Under the pieces are notes generated by a model. The model worked only from the letters and a program-made list of their open reading frames with translations. It was not told the origin of the DNA and did not search any database. The translations under genes and the position numbers were made by a program. From positions 62,001 through 126,000 of the forward strand of contig JACERV010000013.1 in NCBI GenBank assembly GCA_013911065.1: DNA of 64,000 nt, in the 5' to 3' direction. Of the stretch, positions 26,157 to 34,243 are shown piece after piece. How positions within the stretch are numbered: the stretch's first letter is position 1; each line of letters starts with the position of its first letter. The stretch comes from Ruminococcus sp. (lineage in GTDB: Bacteria > Bacillota > Clostridia > Lachnospirales > Lachnospiraceae).

Positions 26157-26194
26157 ACAGAGACAGAAAGGTGATATATCCTATCTGTCTCTGT
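26157..26194 (+). terminator. Terminator after the ImmA-like gene
   Basis: A perfect 11-bp stem, ACAGAGACAGA with TCTGTCTCTGT (26157-26167/26184-26194), is followed by TTTATAT. It may also act on the convergent gene ending at 26205. Confidence 0.65.
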
Positions 26195-26204
26195 TTATAT
26201 CAAC

Positions 26205-26672
26205 CTATTTTTGTACCCTATCATTGATTTGAAAGAAAAAAATAATCCGTATAAGATTTTCTTTCTTATCTATCCATACATCATCTGCATGAGCAAATAG
26301 CATACCGGTCAATACATGATATTCCCTTGAAACATCCTTTACCAGATAAAAATTATTTGTTTCGAATTCTATCGTTGCATGATACGGATTTTCCGTATTG
26401 ATTTCAACATTTAATCCCAATAATTCCGCCATCTTTATAGCGCCTTTATACAGCATTACAAAATGATCGTATTTTTCTTTATTTCGAATAAAAAGAGTAT
26501 TTTGTTCTGCTTTTTTTATTTTATCAAACAACACCTTTCCTTCTTCACTTACCATTCGTTTTTCATACGCCAACTCTTCAGCAGTTTTTCCCTGCTTTTC
26601 CAGCTCTAATTTTCTTTCTATTTCCTCATATTCTCTTTGCGATTGATCAAAATACCTTCTTGTTATTTTCAT
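26205..26672 (-). CDS. Hypothetical protein (155 aa)
   Basis: This soluble protein has a charged coiled-coil N-terminal half (REYEEIERKLELEKQGKTAE) and a beta-rich C-terminal half with YHATIEFETNNFYLV and GMLFAHADDVWID. A GAGGGA ribosome site precedes the ATG. It is convergent with the ImmA-like gene and divergent from the small HTH gene at 26785. I do not recognise the family; it is lower in GC than the transfer genes. It may be accessory cargo. Confidence 0.6.
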   Translation of the reverse strand: MKITRRYFDQSQREYEEIERKLELEKQGKTAEELAYEKRMVSEEGKVLFDKIKKAEQNTLFIRNKEKYDHFVMLYKGAIKMAELLGLNVEINTENPYHATIEFETNNFYLVKDVSREYHVLTGMLFAHADDVWIDKKENLIRIIFFFQINDRVQK

Positions 26673-26784
26673 TTATTCCATCCCTCATATGTACTATTAG
26701 CTATTCAGTAAGGTACTGTATAGTGAATTATTTTTCAGGAAATTATTATATATAATTTCTGTATCATAGTAAAGGGGTATGGAT

Positions 26785-27012
26785 ATGAATTATGGGAAAA
26801 TAGAATTCCAGATAGAGAAGCTCCTGGAAGCCAGAGGTATTTCCAAAAACAAGATTTGCAAAGACCTTGATATTCCAAGAGCCAATTTTAATCGTTATTG
26901 TAGAAATGAATTTCAAAGGATTGATGCCGGTTTAGTATGCAAACTCTGCCATTACTTAAAGGTTGATATCGGTGAACTGATGATCTATATCGAAGAAGAT
27001 GAAATCTCTTAA
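26785..27012 (+). CDS. Small XRE/HTH DNA-binding protein (75 aa)
   Basis: A single HTH domain fills the protein (IEKLLEARGISKNKICKDLD then IPRANFNRYC, and VCKLCHYLKVDIGELMIY), the phage Cro-like HTH_26 type. The ATG at 26785 has AAAGGGG 7 nt upstream. An imperfect inverted repeat around 26700-26735 in its upstream region could be its operator. A fragment of a close paralogue survives at 30388-30495. A strong terminator follows. Confidence 0.8.
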   Translation: MNYGKIEFQIEKLLEARGISKNKICKDLDIPRANFNRYCRNEFQRIDAGLVCKLCHYLKVDIGELMIYIEEDEIS

Positions 27013-27037
27013 AAATATTATTTCAGAATGTATGACC

Positions 27038-27076
27038 AAAAGGGGATAATCATTATTTGTGAGTTTATCCCCCTTT
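27038..27076 (+). terminator. Bidirectional terminator after the small HTH gene
   Basis: AAAAGGGGATAA (27038-27049) pairs with TTATCCCCCTTTT (27064-27076); T tracts occur on both strands. Confidence 0.75.
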
Positions 27077-27268
27077 TCTATATGTCCGATTTTCTCTCTT
27101 TATTTGACTATATATAAAGTAACTATTACTCATTTTATTAGGGGATACTTTTCTTTCCTTCACAGAGACACTTTTCTTTCCATCATTCTTTCTTCTATTT
27201 AGAAGTAAATATCACAGAATACAAGAAATTTGATGTCTCTCCAATAGCAAATACAAAGAAGAGAAATA

Positions 27269-27401
27269 TGGTCGCGTTTCGGTATCATTTTCCACAATTT
27301 TTGACCATTGCGACAGGCTTTTTTGACCTCAAGTATATCTGTCTGAGGTTTATCCTATCTGATAACAGAAAACGCTGTTTGGTCGTATTTCGATATCTTT
27401 T
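27269..27401. repeat. Direct repeat pair in an AT-rich, gene-free stretch
   Basis: Two related 22-23-bp units (TGGTCGCGTTTCGGTATC at 27269 and TGGTCGTATTTCGATATC at 27380) lie 111 bp apart with an ACCTCA/TGAGGT hairpin between them. The surrounding 27077-27795 has no convincing gene. On its minus strand it holds only short frames (36-45 codons near 27600-27770) that may be decayed remnants downstream of the ABC permease. Confidence 0.4.
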
Positions 27402-27459
27402 CTAATCAGTTAGAAACATTTTTCATGAATATATCGCTTCATTAAAATTTTATGACAAA

Positions 27460-27499
27460 AAATCCCGTTCATCCCTTATAAGAGGGACAAACAGGATTT
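27460..27499 (-). terminator. Terminator downstream of the ABC transporter operon
   Basis: A 17-bp stem with several G-U pairs (27460-27476 with 27483-27499) is followed on the minus strand by six T. It could end the ABC transporter transcript after 27796. Confidence 0.7.
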
Positions 27500-27795
27500 C
27501 TTCACTTTATTTATTTCTTATTATTTCCACAGAACACCAGCCAGAATACAAAGAGTTATTCCCACAACCCCCATAACAACAAAATTATCTAACGATAATA
27601 TCCAAAGTATTCACTTAGCAGAACAAGTCTTTGAAAATCCGGGTAGCTTCCAGATTGCTAAGTAGTTTTATTATCAACTCTGTTTTTTTATCCCAAACTG
27701 TAGCTTTATGTTTCTTCAATATCATTTCCAGCTTTACAATCTTGCCATTCAATTATTGTTTCAAATTTCTGAACATTATATCTCTATATACTAAC

Positions 27796-28533
27796 TCACT
27801 TAATATCCTGACACTTGAAACCCCTAAAGCCAATAACAATAGATAAAATAAGATAAACACTCACCACGGCAAAGTACGGTAGAAATGATGATAAATCATT
27901 AGATGCCTCATAAACAGATGGCATATGTGTAGAAATTTTGAAAAAATCAAGGCTTATATTAATTTTCAAAAATCCAAAAATCATTTCCAAAATTCGCGGG
28001 ATATTCGGAATCACAAGGCTGAAAGCAACTCCTGCAATTGCGTTTCTGGTGAAAATCGTCATTGTAACCGCAAAGCTGATGTGTGCCACCACAAAAAGAA
28101 TGCGGGCGATTATAGACAGCACATAGTAAGCAGGATAAGGAATTGTCCCCATGCCGAATCTGCTGCACGCAAGAACTCCCGTAATAATTCCGCTGACCAG
28201 CATTACCAATAAATATGTAGAGGATATCGTAAAAACGATTGAGAGATAATACTGTTTCTTCGAGATACCTCGACCTATAATATTCTTCATCACGCCGGAT
28301 CGATAAGCTTCTGCAACTATATTCGCTGTTAGCAGCATGAAAGCATAAAGAATGATATCGCCACCTAAAAATGTACTCATCATACTGTCTACTCCCATAA
28401 CAGGGACTAATTCAGATGTCTGAGAAGAAAACCGGATCGACACAATCAGAAAAATAAAACTGAGAGCAAGGCATCCAAAAAAGAAATTGTCTTTTTTCAA
28501 CTGATAAATATGTCCACGAATTAGATTTTTCAT
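27796..28533 (-). CDS. ABC-2 type transporter permease
   Basis: The 245-residue protein has six hydrophobic segments (CLALSFIFLIVSI, ILYAFMLLTANIVAEAY, YLLVMLVSGIITGVL, ISFAVTMTIF, VAFSLVIPNIPRILEMIF, VVSVYLILSIVIGF), typical of BcrB/lantibiotic-immunity permeases. Its start overlaps the ATPase stop by 4 nt. The pair probably exports a peptide or drug, perhaps giving bacteriocin resistance; the substrate cannot be read from sequence. No sensor kinase pair lies next to it. Confidence 0.85.
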   Translation of the reverse strand: MKNLIRGHIYQLKKDNFFFGCLALSFIFLIVSIRFSSQTSELVPVMGVDSMMSTFLGGDIILYAFMLLTANIVAEAYRSGVMKNIIGRGISKKQYYLSIVFTISSTYLLVMLVSGIITGVLACSRFGMGTIPYPAYYVLSIIARILFVVAHISFAVTMTIFTRNAIAGVAFSLVIPNIPRILEMIFGFLKINISLDFFKISTHMPSVYEASNDLSSFLPYFAVVSVYLILSIVIGFRGFKCQDIK

Positions 28534-29441
28534 ACCTTTTGCCCTCCTGAAAGTTTTTCTACAAAAAATTTCTCAATGTCTTCATCATTGGCCCCCAACC
28601 CACACACACGCACTTTGTTTTCCACTAGAAATTGGTTAATATCCGCCGGATTGATTTTCTCATGTAAACGCAAACTTTGATTGGAAAGAACTTCACATGG
28701 AACATCCGGATAACGAGATGCAATGAGTGCTTTTGCATCTTGCAAATATTCCGGCTCAACCGTAACCTGGACTCCACTGCTGCATGCACTTTCCAACGTT
28801 TCTTTGCTGAACTCGTCAATCAGACATCCGCCATCAATAATAGCATAATCTGTTGCCAGTTTATATAATTCACTAAGAATATGGCTGGCGATCATGATGG
28901 TGATACCATATTGGCGATTTAACGTTTCCAGCATTTTACGCATCTCATAGACGCCTTCCGGGTCAAGACCATTGATTGGCTCATCAAGAATGAGAAAATC
29001 GGGATTTCCCAGCAACGAAATTGCAATGCCCAATCGTTGCTTCATTCCCAGAGAAAATTGACGTGCTTTCTTTTTTTCAGCGTTTTGCAATCCAACCATT
29101 TCCAGTATTCTGTGATGATCCTGAGATTGGATGCCAAACAACAGTGAAAAATAGCGCAAATTTTCTAATGCTGTCATATGCTCATAGATCCCTGGGCTTT
29201 CAATCAGCATCCCCATGTTCTTCCGCACTGTATCATCATTTGTCTTTCCTAACAATGTATAACTGCCTTCACTTTGCTGCGTTAATCCGCAGATAATACG
29301 CATAAGCGTAGTTTTTCCAGCTCCGTTTTTTCCCACCAGACCATAAATCGACTTTTTCGGCACATGAATGCTCACTTGATTCAGAACCGTTTTGGTTCCA
29401 TAGATTTTCGATAAGTTATCTGTTTGCAAAATATATTCCAT
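28530..29441 (-). CDS. ABC transporter ATP-binding protein (BcrA-like)
   Basis: The 303-residue ATPase has Walker A GKNGAGKTT near residue 38, signature FSLGMKQRLGIA (LSGGQ replaced by FSLGM, normal for the BcrA/NatA group), Walker B FLILDEPINGLDP and the H-loop IASHIL. A C-terminal extension of about 85 residues follows the core domain. It works with the permease encoded immediately downstream. A good ribosome site precedes the ATG. It is accessory cargo, AT-rich relative to the transfer genes. Confidence 0.92.
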   Translation of the reverse strand: MEYILQTDNLSKIYGTKTVLNQVSIHVPKKSIYGLVGKNGAGKTTLMRIICGLTQQSEGSYTLLGKTNDDTVRKNMGMLIESPGIYEHMTALENLRYFSLLFGIQSQDHHRILEMVGLQNAEKKKARQFSLGMKQRLGIAISLLGNPDFLILDEPINGLDPEGVYEMRKMLETLNRQYGITIMIASHILSELYKLATDYAIIDGGCLIDEFSKETLESACSSGVQVTVEPEYLQDAKALIASRYPDVPCEVLSNQSLRLHEKINPADINQFLVENKVRVCGLGANDEDIEKFFVEKLSGGQKV

Positions 29442-29910
29442 ATCATCTCCTCCTCATATAATCAAGTATTTTTTGTTGAAAACACGGGCTTTTTAGCCCT
29501 ATATATCTCAGAGAATAAGCCGGAGTTATGAACATTTCCATGTATTAGGTACTGAAATAGCGGATGATGGGTACACGAAATAAAACGTCTTTGATTTTCG
29601 CTTTACTGGCCTTGTGTATACCCATTCCTCTATGGCAGCTAACCTCCTATATCCACCAGGATCATCTCTGTCTCCAGAGGTCCTAACTTCCTTCGTCCTG
29701 CCTGTCCATAACCAGGGTGTCAGCTATGCTCCTTTGCAGGGTCTTTGCCCTATGGTGATCATTCCTGCCGACTACTGGCTCATTCTTTGTATCGTTGATT
29801 ACTGACTCGCTTCCTGTATCAGCACTGTGATCAGTGGACGTTATCTGTTACATTCTGCTTTGTTCAGTGACTGCCCAGATGGCAATCTCCTGTATGGTTA
29901 CTTGTTTCGT
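29442..29910 (-). other. Non-coding end of a truncated IS110-family element
   Basis: No gene is visible. The segment lies downstream of the broken transposase at 29911 and contains several GC-rich imperfect hairpins and a GGGTACAC/GTGTATACCC pair near 29570-29627. In the IS1111 subgroup the non-coding end after the transposase carries structured RNA. That this segment is such an end is inference. Confidence 0.35.
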
Positions 29911-30342
29911 TTAGGCTGCCTGCAAATAAACTGACGGTCTTTTGATATCGCTGAGCATCTTTTTCGGATCATAGTCCACACCTTTCGTCAGCATTGCAAA
30001 AAACACTCGCAGCAACTTTGCCGCTACAGCCATCAGTGACTGCATCTTCTTTAAGGGATTCTGCTTTCTGGTCGTGTAGTAGTGGTGCAGTTCACGAAAT
30101 TCCGCATTCTTTGCTACAAGCGACATCGCAACCTCGAAGAGCAGATATCTAAGTCTCTTACGACCTCGTCTGCTTATTGTTGTCTCGCCCTTATGCTTGC
30201 CGGAACTGTTTTCTACCAGTGCCAACCCTGCAAGTTTCTGCAGTTCTTTTGGGGTATCGAAGCGGCTAATATCTCCAACTTCTGCAAGGAATCCAGATAC
30301 TGTCCTGATTCCCACACCCTCCTTTTCTACATTTGGGGACAA
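29911..30342 (-). pseudogene. IS110-family transposase, C-terminal fragment
   Basis: 143 residues match the C-terminal IS116/IS110/IS902-type domain: VSGFLAEVGDISRF, LAGLALVENSSGKHKG and TTISRRGRKRLRYLLFE, the serine-containing motif. The N-terminal DEDD half is absent; upstream sequence is AT-rich and carries a decayed HTH fragment. It is thus an inactive remnant, different in sequence from the intact IS110 copy at 32521. Confidence 0.85.
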
Positions 30343-30387
30343 AAAACAATAAATATTTATTTTAAATATAATATATCAGTTTTCACT

Positions 30388-30495
30388 ATGTATGAAGAAA
30401 TTATGAAGTTATTATTAATTTTAAAAAGCAATATCCTTAAAGAAATTGATATTCCAAGAGCCAATTTCAACCGTTACCATAAAAATAAATTCTAG
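30388..30495 (+). pseudogene. Decayed copy of the small HTH gene
   Basis: A 35-codon frame contains DIPRANFNRY followed by HKNKF and a stop. This is nearly identical at DNA level to codons 30-45 of the HTH gene at 26785, while the first part has diverged and everything after is lost. It indicates a duplicated regulator module truncated next to the IS110 remnant. Confidence 0.6.
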
Positions 30496-30564
30496 ATATA
30501 GGGACAAGAAAACAGGTACTATAAACCTCACTTCAGTTAAACTAACACATCTTCTGGTTTTCAT

Positions 30565-30909
30565 TTACTTATTACAATGCTCTATCTCAGAATTATTATC
30601 AATTATTGACCTCATTTCATTTTCTCTACTTACATTCTTAATCATATCCTTTGCTAACAGAAATCTGATCTGTAACCCAATTTCCATATATACACTTGCG
30701 GTTTCACTGGTGATTTCATTTGACAGATCAAATAATTCAGACGTTGGATTTTTGTCATACTTTGCAACTGCCTTTTCAAACCGTCTATATGGTTCATCCA
30801 GCCTTTCCTCGTAACTTCTTTCATCTCTTTCCGGACCGGATCCAAATAAAAGATAATCCGCTATCCCTTGTATTGTTGCTCTTTCAAAGATTCCCTTAAT
30901 ATAACCCAT
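30565..30909 (-). CDS. Hypothetical protein (114 aa), DUF6809-like
   Basis: The protein carries ERSYEERLDEPYRRFEKAVA and later DLSNEITSETASVYMEIGLQ, with IRFLLAKDM following. This layout resembles the DUF6809 small proteins of Firmicute mobile elements, but I am not certain. It lies at the downstream end of the replication module, co-oriented with the RepA_N-like gene. The reading frame overlaps the upstream flank of the decayed HTH copy by none of its coding bases. Function is unknown. Confidence 0.6.
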   Translation of the reverse strand: MGYIKGIFERATIQGIADYLLFGSGPERDERSYEERLDEPYRRFEKAVAKYDKNPTSELFDLSNEITSETASVYMEIGLQIRFLLAKDMIKNVSRENEMRSIIDNNSEIEHCNK

Positions 30910-30935
30910 GAAACCACCTCTCTCTGTACACTTTA

Positions 30936-31217
30936 TTATGACAAAATCAAATCGACCACTTTACTTCTTAAAAGTTCCAAGTAAGCTTGCATTGCAACGC
31001 CTAAAAACAAGATTGCAAATAAAATTATGTATATTACAAACAGTAGAGCGGCCTGCACCCAATCGTGATAACAAATGATTATTCCCATAAAGAGTGCAGA
31101 AAGAATCAATGCCGCAATGGATCTACCAGTTCCGTAAATAGTAACGAATAATCCAATAACTAAGCAAATTACCGTCAATATGAACCAAACCGGAACCAAT
31201 AATAATTTTTTGATCAT
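30936..31217 (-). CDS. Small membrane protein (93 aa)
   Basis: The start at 31217 has AAGGAGAA at good spacing; the longer frame to 31319 invades the RepA_N-like gene. The product has three hydrophobic segments (LLVPVWFILTVICLVIGLF, IAALILSALFMGIIICY, ALLFVIYIILFAILFLG) and a short C-terminal helix. It follows the initiator gene by 19 nt, an arrangement seen in RepA_N replicons of clostridial ICEs. Function is unknown. Confidence 0.65.
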   Translation of the reverse strand: MIKKLLLVPVWFILTVICLVIGLFVTIYGTGRSIAALILSALFMGIIICYHDWVQAALLFVIYIILFAILFLGVAMQAYLELLRSKVVDLILS

Positions 31218-31236
31218 AAAAAAATTCTCCTTTCCA

Positions 31237-32226
31237 CTAAGCCAACCAGGGCATATCATGATTAACTTCCGCCGTATAATATCCGTCAATCGTACTAGGT
31301 GCATTAAACAATGCTGCAAGCATATATTTTTTGATATTCTTTACCTTGGTGGTGTTTCTCCCAAAGCATTCTAAGACATACTCAATGTGAGAGCAATTCA
31401 GTTTTAAAAATTTGCTCTTCACCAACTCTGCCGGATACCAATTACTGGCAATCAGGATTTTTTCATTCTGACACAAAACCGTCTCAAGGATCATCTCATA
31501 GATTCCCTGTATTAAATCTTTTTGGACGGGATGACTGATCAGTAAGGACTCATAGTCTATGTTCTCTTTCACCAGTTCTTCATAGGCTTGTATGTATGCT
31601 TTATTATCGTTATCAAATCTATTCTCCTCAGATTGGATAGGATATGATTCATTATCACTAATATTATTATAACTAGAGTTATTATAATTAGGGTTTGAAA
31701 TGTAAACTTCTTGAAGTTTATTTTCAGGACTTCTTGGAGTTTGTTTTTGGGACTTCTTGAAGTTTGTTTTATAAACTTCTACGTGCGTTTCTTTTTCTTC
31801 ATTAGTTTGTTTTATAAACTTCTCTGTATCAGATCTTTCCGATTCCTGTTTTGCCTCCTCTATCATAAATGACTTTACATAGATAATATTGGTTTTTCCA
31901 AATCCCTGCCTTTTCTTCTCAATCAAACCGATTCCTGTCTCGCTGTCCAGTTCCTGCAGAGATTTAATGGCCTTATTTCGTCCGCAGTTCAGTAATTCCA
32001 TGATATCCTCAATGGAAAAGTATATATAAGCCCTGTTTTTGGCATCAAACCATTGATTTTTTATAGATAATGACATCCGGTCCAGCATTAGACCATACAG
32101 AATTTTTGCATCACTGGATAAACAGCGGAAATACTCATCCTGAAATAATGCTTTCGGTATTCTGTAAAAACTGTATTGATCTGCCTGCGTACCGTAAAAA
32201 TATTGAAATGATACTTTTTTATCCAT
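31237..32226 (-). CDS. RepA_N-type replication initiator with C-terminal DUF6017-like domain
   Basis: The 329-residue protein has a RepA_N winged-helix N-terminus (FQYFYGTQADQYSFYRIPKA, then LYGLMLDRMSLSIKN), a low-complexity Lys/Asn linker and a C-terminal domain (DLIQGIYEMILETVL, KSKFLKLNCSHIEYVLECF, KNIKKYMLAALFNAP). This is the layout of initiators that allow autonomous replication of Tn1549-type ICEs. GAAAGGAGG precedes the ATG. A second, shorter RepA_N-like gene at 33889 shares the first 115 residues' pattern; an IS110 element separates them. Confidence 0.88.
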   Translation of the reverse strand: MDKKVSFQYFYGTQADQYSFYRIPKALFQDEYFRCLSSDAKILYGLMLDRMSLSIKNQWFDAKNRAYIYFSIEDIMELLNCGRNKAIKSLQELDSETGIGLIEKKRQGFGKTNIIYVKSFMIEEAKQESERSDTEKFIKQTNEEKETHVEVYKTNFKKSQKQTPRSPENKLQEVYISNPNYNNSSYNNISDNESYPIQSEENRFDNDNKAYIQAYEELVKENIDYESLLISHPVQKDLIQGIYEMILETVLCQNEKILIASNWYPAELVKSKFLKLNCSHIEYVLECFGRNTTKVKNIKKYMLAALFNAPSTIDGYYTAEVNHDMPWLA

Positions 32227-32299
32227 ATGTTCCTCCTTTCTACTACAATATATTTATGGTTAATATCCCTTACAGCCAGTAAGGAATTATCCATCTTGT

Positions 32300-32510
32300 T
32301 GCTTAAGCTGTTATAATGATGGAGCAATCGGTATATCGGCTTCCTTTCCTGGGCTTCGCGTCCGTTTTTTAGACTGATAACCAGCTCCTCATTTGCAGCG
32401 TTCGTTTTATGCAGGTTGAACTGCCTTAGGTACGTTCGTGTCACACCACAGTAGATTGAATAGGCAATGAGTAAAACTGGGACTTATCCATTGCAATAAT
32501 TCTTAAGGAG
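32300..32510 (+). ncRNA. Candidate IS110 bridge RNA region
   Basis: IS110-group elements encode a guide (bridge) RNA in the non-coding end before the transposase. Here a TATAAT at about 32312 is followed by about 180 nt with several short hairpins up to the transposase ribosome site (AAGGAG at 32502). Position and length fit; loop-guide pairing to target was not established. Confidence 0.4.
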
Positions 32511-32520
32511 TGACTATTTT

Positions 32521-33732
32521 ATGAACATGAACGCAGTTGGTATTGATGTATCCAAGGGCAAAAGCATGGTTGCTATTCTTCGCCCTTATGGTGAGATTGT
32601 TTCATCACCATTTGAAATCAAGCACACTTCCGGTAACATCCAATCTTTGATTGAACAGATCAAATCTATCGAAGGTGAATCCCGTATAGTTATGGAGCAC
32701 ACTGGCCGTTATTACGAACCACTGGCTCGTGAGCTTTCTCTGGCAGATCTTTTTGTAACTGCCGTAAATCCTAAGCTCATTAAAGATTTTGGAGATAACT
32801 CTCTGCGTAAAGTAAAATCAGATAAAGCTGATGCTGTAAAAATAGCCCGCTACACACTTGACAGTTGGACTGAATTGAAACAGTATAGTCTTATGGACGA
32901 AATACGTAATCAATTAAAGACTATGAACCGTCAGTTTGGTTTCTATATGAAACACAAAACAGCTATGAAGAATAACCTCATCGGTATCCTTGATCAGACT
33001 TACCCAGGTGCTAATACTTATTTTGACAGCCCTGCCCGTGATAATGGCAGCCAGAAATGGGTTGATTTTGCTACTACATACTGGCATGTGGACTGTGTTC
33101 GTAACATGTCATTAAATGTATTTGTTGATCATTATAAGAATTGGTGCAAACGCAAGAAGTACAACTTCAGCAAAGATAAAGCTCAAGAAATCTACGGAAC
33201 AGCAAAGGAACTTGTTCCTGTACTTCCAAAAGATGATTTAACCAAGCTGATAGTTAAACAGGCCGTAGAACAATTAAACTCTGCTTCTAAGACCGTGGAA
33301 GAACTCCGCATCCTGATGAATGAAACTTCAGCCAAACTCCCCGAATATCCTGTTGTTATGGAAATGAAAGGTGTTGGTCCATCTCTTGGGCCTCAGCTTA
33401 TGGCTGAAATCGGAGATGTCACACGATTCACTCATAAAGGTGCTATCACAGCATTTGCTGGTGTAGACCCAGGTGTAAATGAATCAGGAACCTATGAGCA
33501 AAAAAGTGTTCCTATTTCCAAACGAGGCTCTTCCGTACTTAGAAAAACCTTATTTCAGGTCATGGACTGTCTCGTCAAAACAAAACCTCAGGATGACCCT
33601 GTATATGCATTTATTGATAAGAAACGTGCTCAGGGAAAACCTTACTATGTCTACATGACCGCAGGTGCTAATAAATTTCTGCGTATCTATTATGGAAGAG
33701 TAAAAGAATATCTTATGTCTCTTCCAGAATAA
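32521..33732 (+). CDS. IS110-family transposase (DEDD recombinase), intact
   Basis: The 403-residue protein starts with the RuvC-like strand GIDVSKGKSMVAI (Asp), has EHTGRYYEPLA (Glu) and VKSDKADAVKIARYT (Asp-Lys-x-Asp-Ala). The C-terminal IS116-like domain contains MEMKGVGPSLGPQLMAEIG and PISKRGSSVLRK with the conserved serine. All DEDD and serine positions appear intact, so the element could be active. AAGGAG lies 12 nt upstream of the ATG. The insertion disrupts the continuity of the replication module. Confidence 0.95.
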   Translation: MNMNAVGIDVSKGKSMVAILRPYGEIVSSPFEIKHTSGNIQSLIEQIKSIEGESRIVMEHTGRYYEPLARELSLADLFVTAVNPKLIKDFGDNSLRKVKSDKADAVKIARYTLDSWTELKQYSLMDEIRNQLKTMNRQFGFYMKHKTAMKNNLIGILDQTYPGANTYFDSPARDNGSQKWVDFATTYWHVDCVRNMSLNVFVDHYKNWCKRKKYNFSKDKAQEIYGTAKELVPVLPKDDLTKLIVKQAVEQLNSASKTVEELRILMNETSAKLPEYPVVMEMKGVGPSLGPQLMAEIGDVTRFTHKGAITAFAGVDPGVNESGTYEQKSVPISKRGSSVLRKTLFQVMDCLVKTKPQDDPVYAFIDKKRAQGKPYYVYMTAGANKFLRIYYGRVKEYLMSLPE

Positions 33733-33751
33733 TTAATCCCCACATCCTTTC

Positions 33752-33780
33752 AGACCAGCGGATAACGGTGGTCTATTTTT
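33752..33780 (+). terminator. Terminator after the IS110 transposase
   Basis: AGACCA and TGGTCT (33752-33757/33769-33774) form a stem around an 11-nt loop, followed by ATTTTT. Confidence 0.65.
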
Positions 33781-33888
33781 CATACCCCAAAATCAATATA
33801 AATTTAATCCAGAAAAATCATCAATTTCTATTGACTTTTTATTTGCAGGCTCAATATTTCTGAAGTTCCATTTTCGGCACTTCTGGCA

Positions 33889-34239
33889 TCACGCTGCCAC
33901 AAATTGTTTTATGTATAAAAGATTTGGCATTCCGGATCCCCGGATCTGTTTTTCAACCAATCCTTTTTGTGCTAATTCAGCCAGACACTCCATTGCCTTC
34001 TTTTTGGTAATATGCATGTCATTCTGTATCTCTGTAATCGGATAAATAACATAAACTCTGTTTTGGTTATCTATCCATTTATTTTTTATGGACATTGCCA
34101 TCCGATCCAACAACAGACCGTATAACAGCTTGGCTTGAATTGTCAGTTCTGAAAACTGATTGTCTGTGATTAACAGTTTCGGAATTCTGATGAATGAATA
34201 CTGATCTGCACTTGATCCATAAAAATATCTAAACTTCAT
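33889..34239 (-). CDS. RepA_N-like N-terminal domain protein (116 aa), possibly truncated
   Basis: This protein closely parallels the first 115 residues of the initiator at 31237 (FRYFYGSSADQYSFIRIPKL, LYGLLLDRMAMSIKN) but stops after LLYIKQFVAA, with no C-terminal domain. The ATG at 34239 follows AGGAGG; the longer frame to 34287 overlaps parB. The IS110 element begins shortly beyond its stop, so it may be a truncated initiator, or a natural single-domain regulator. It follows ParB by 4 nt. Confidence 0.7.
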   Translation of the reverse strand: MKFRYFYGSSADQYSFIRIPKLLITDNQFSELTIQAKLLYGLLLDRMAMSIKNKWIDNQNRVYVIYPITEIQNDMHITKKKAMECLAELAQKGLVEKQIRGSGMPNLLYIKQFVAA

Positions 34240-34243
34240 AAGA

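Larger units (their letters stand above)
32290..33880 (+). mobile_element. IS110-family insertion sequence (approximate ends)
   Basis: An intact transposase has about 230 nt of non-coding DNA before it and a terminator after it, inserted between two rep-like genes of opposite strand. IS110 elements lack clear terminal inverted repeats, so the ends are estimates bounded by the rep ribosome site (32240) and the short rep gene's stop (33889). Confidence 0.65.
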
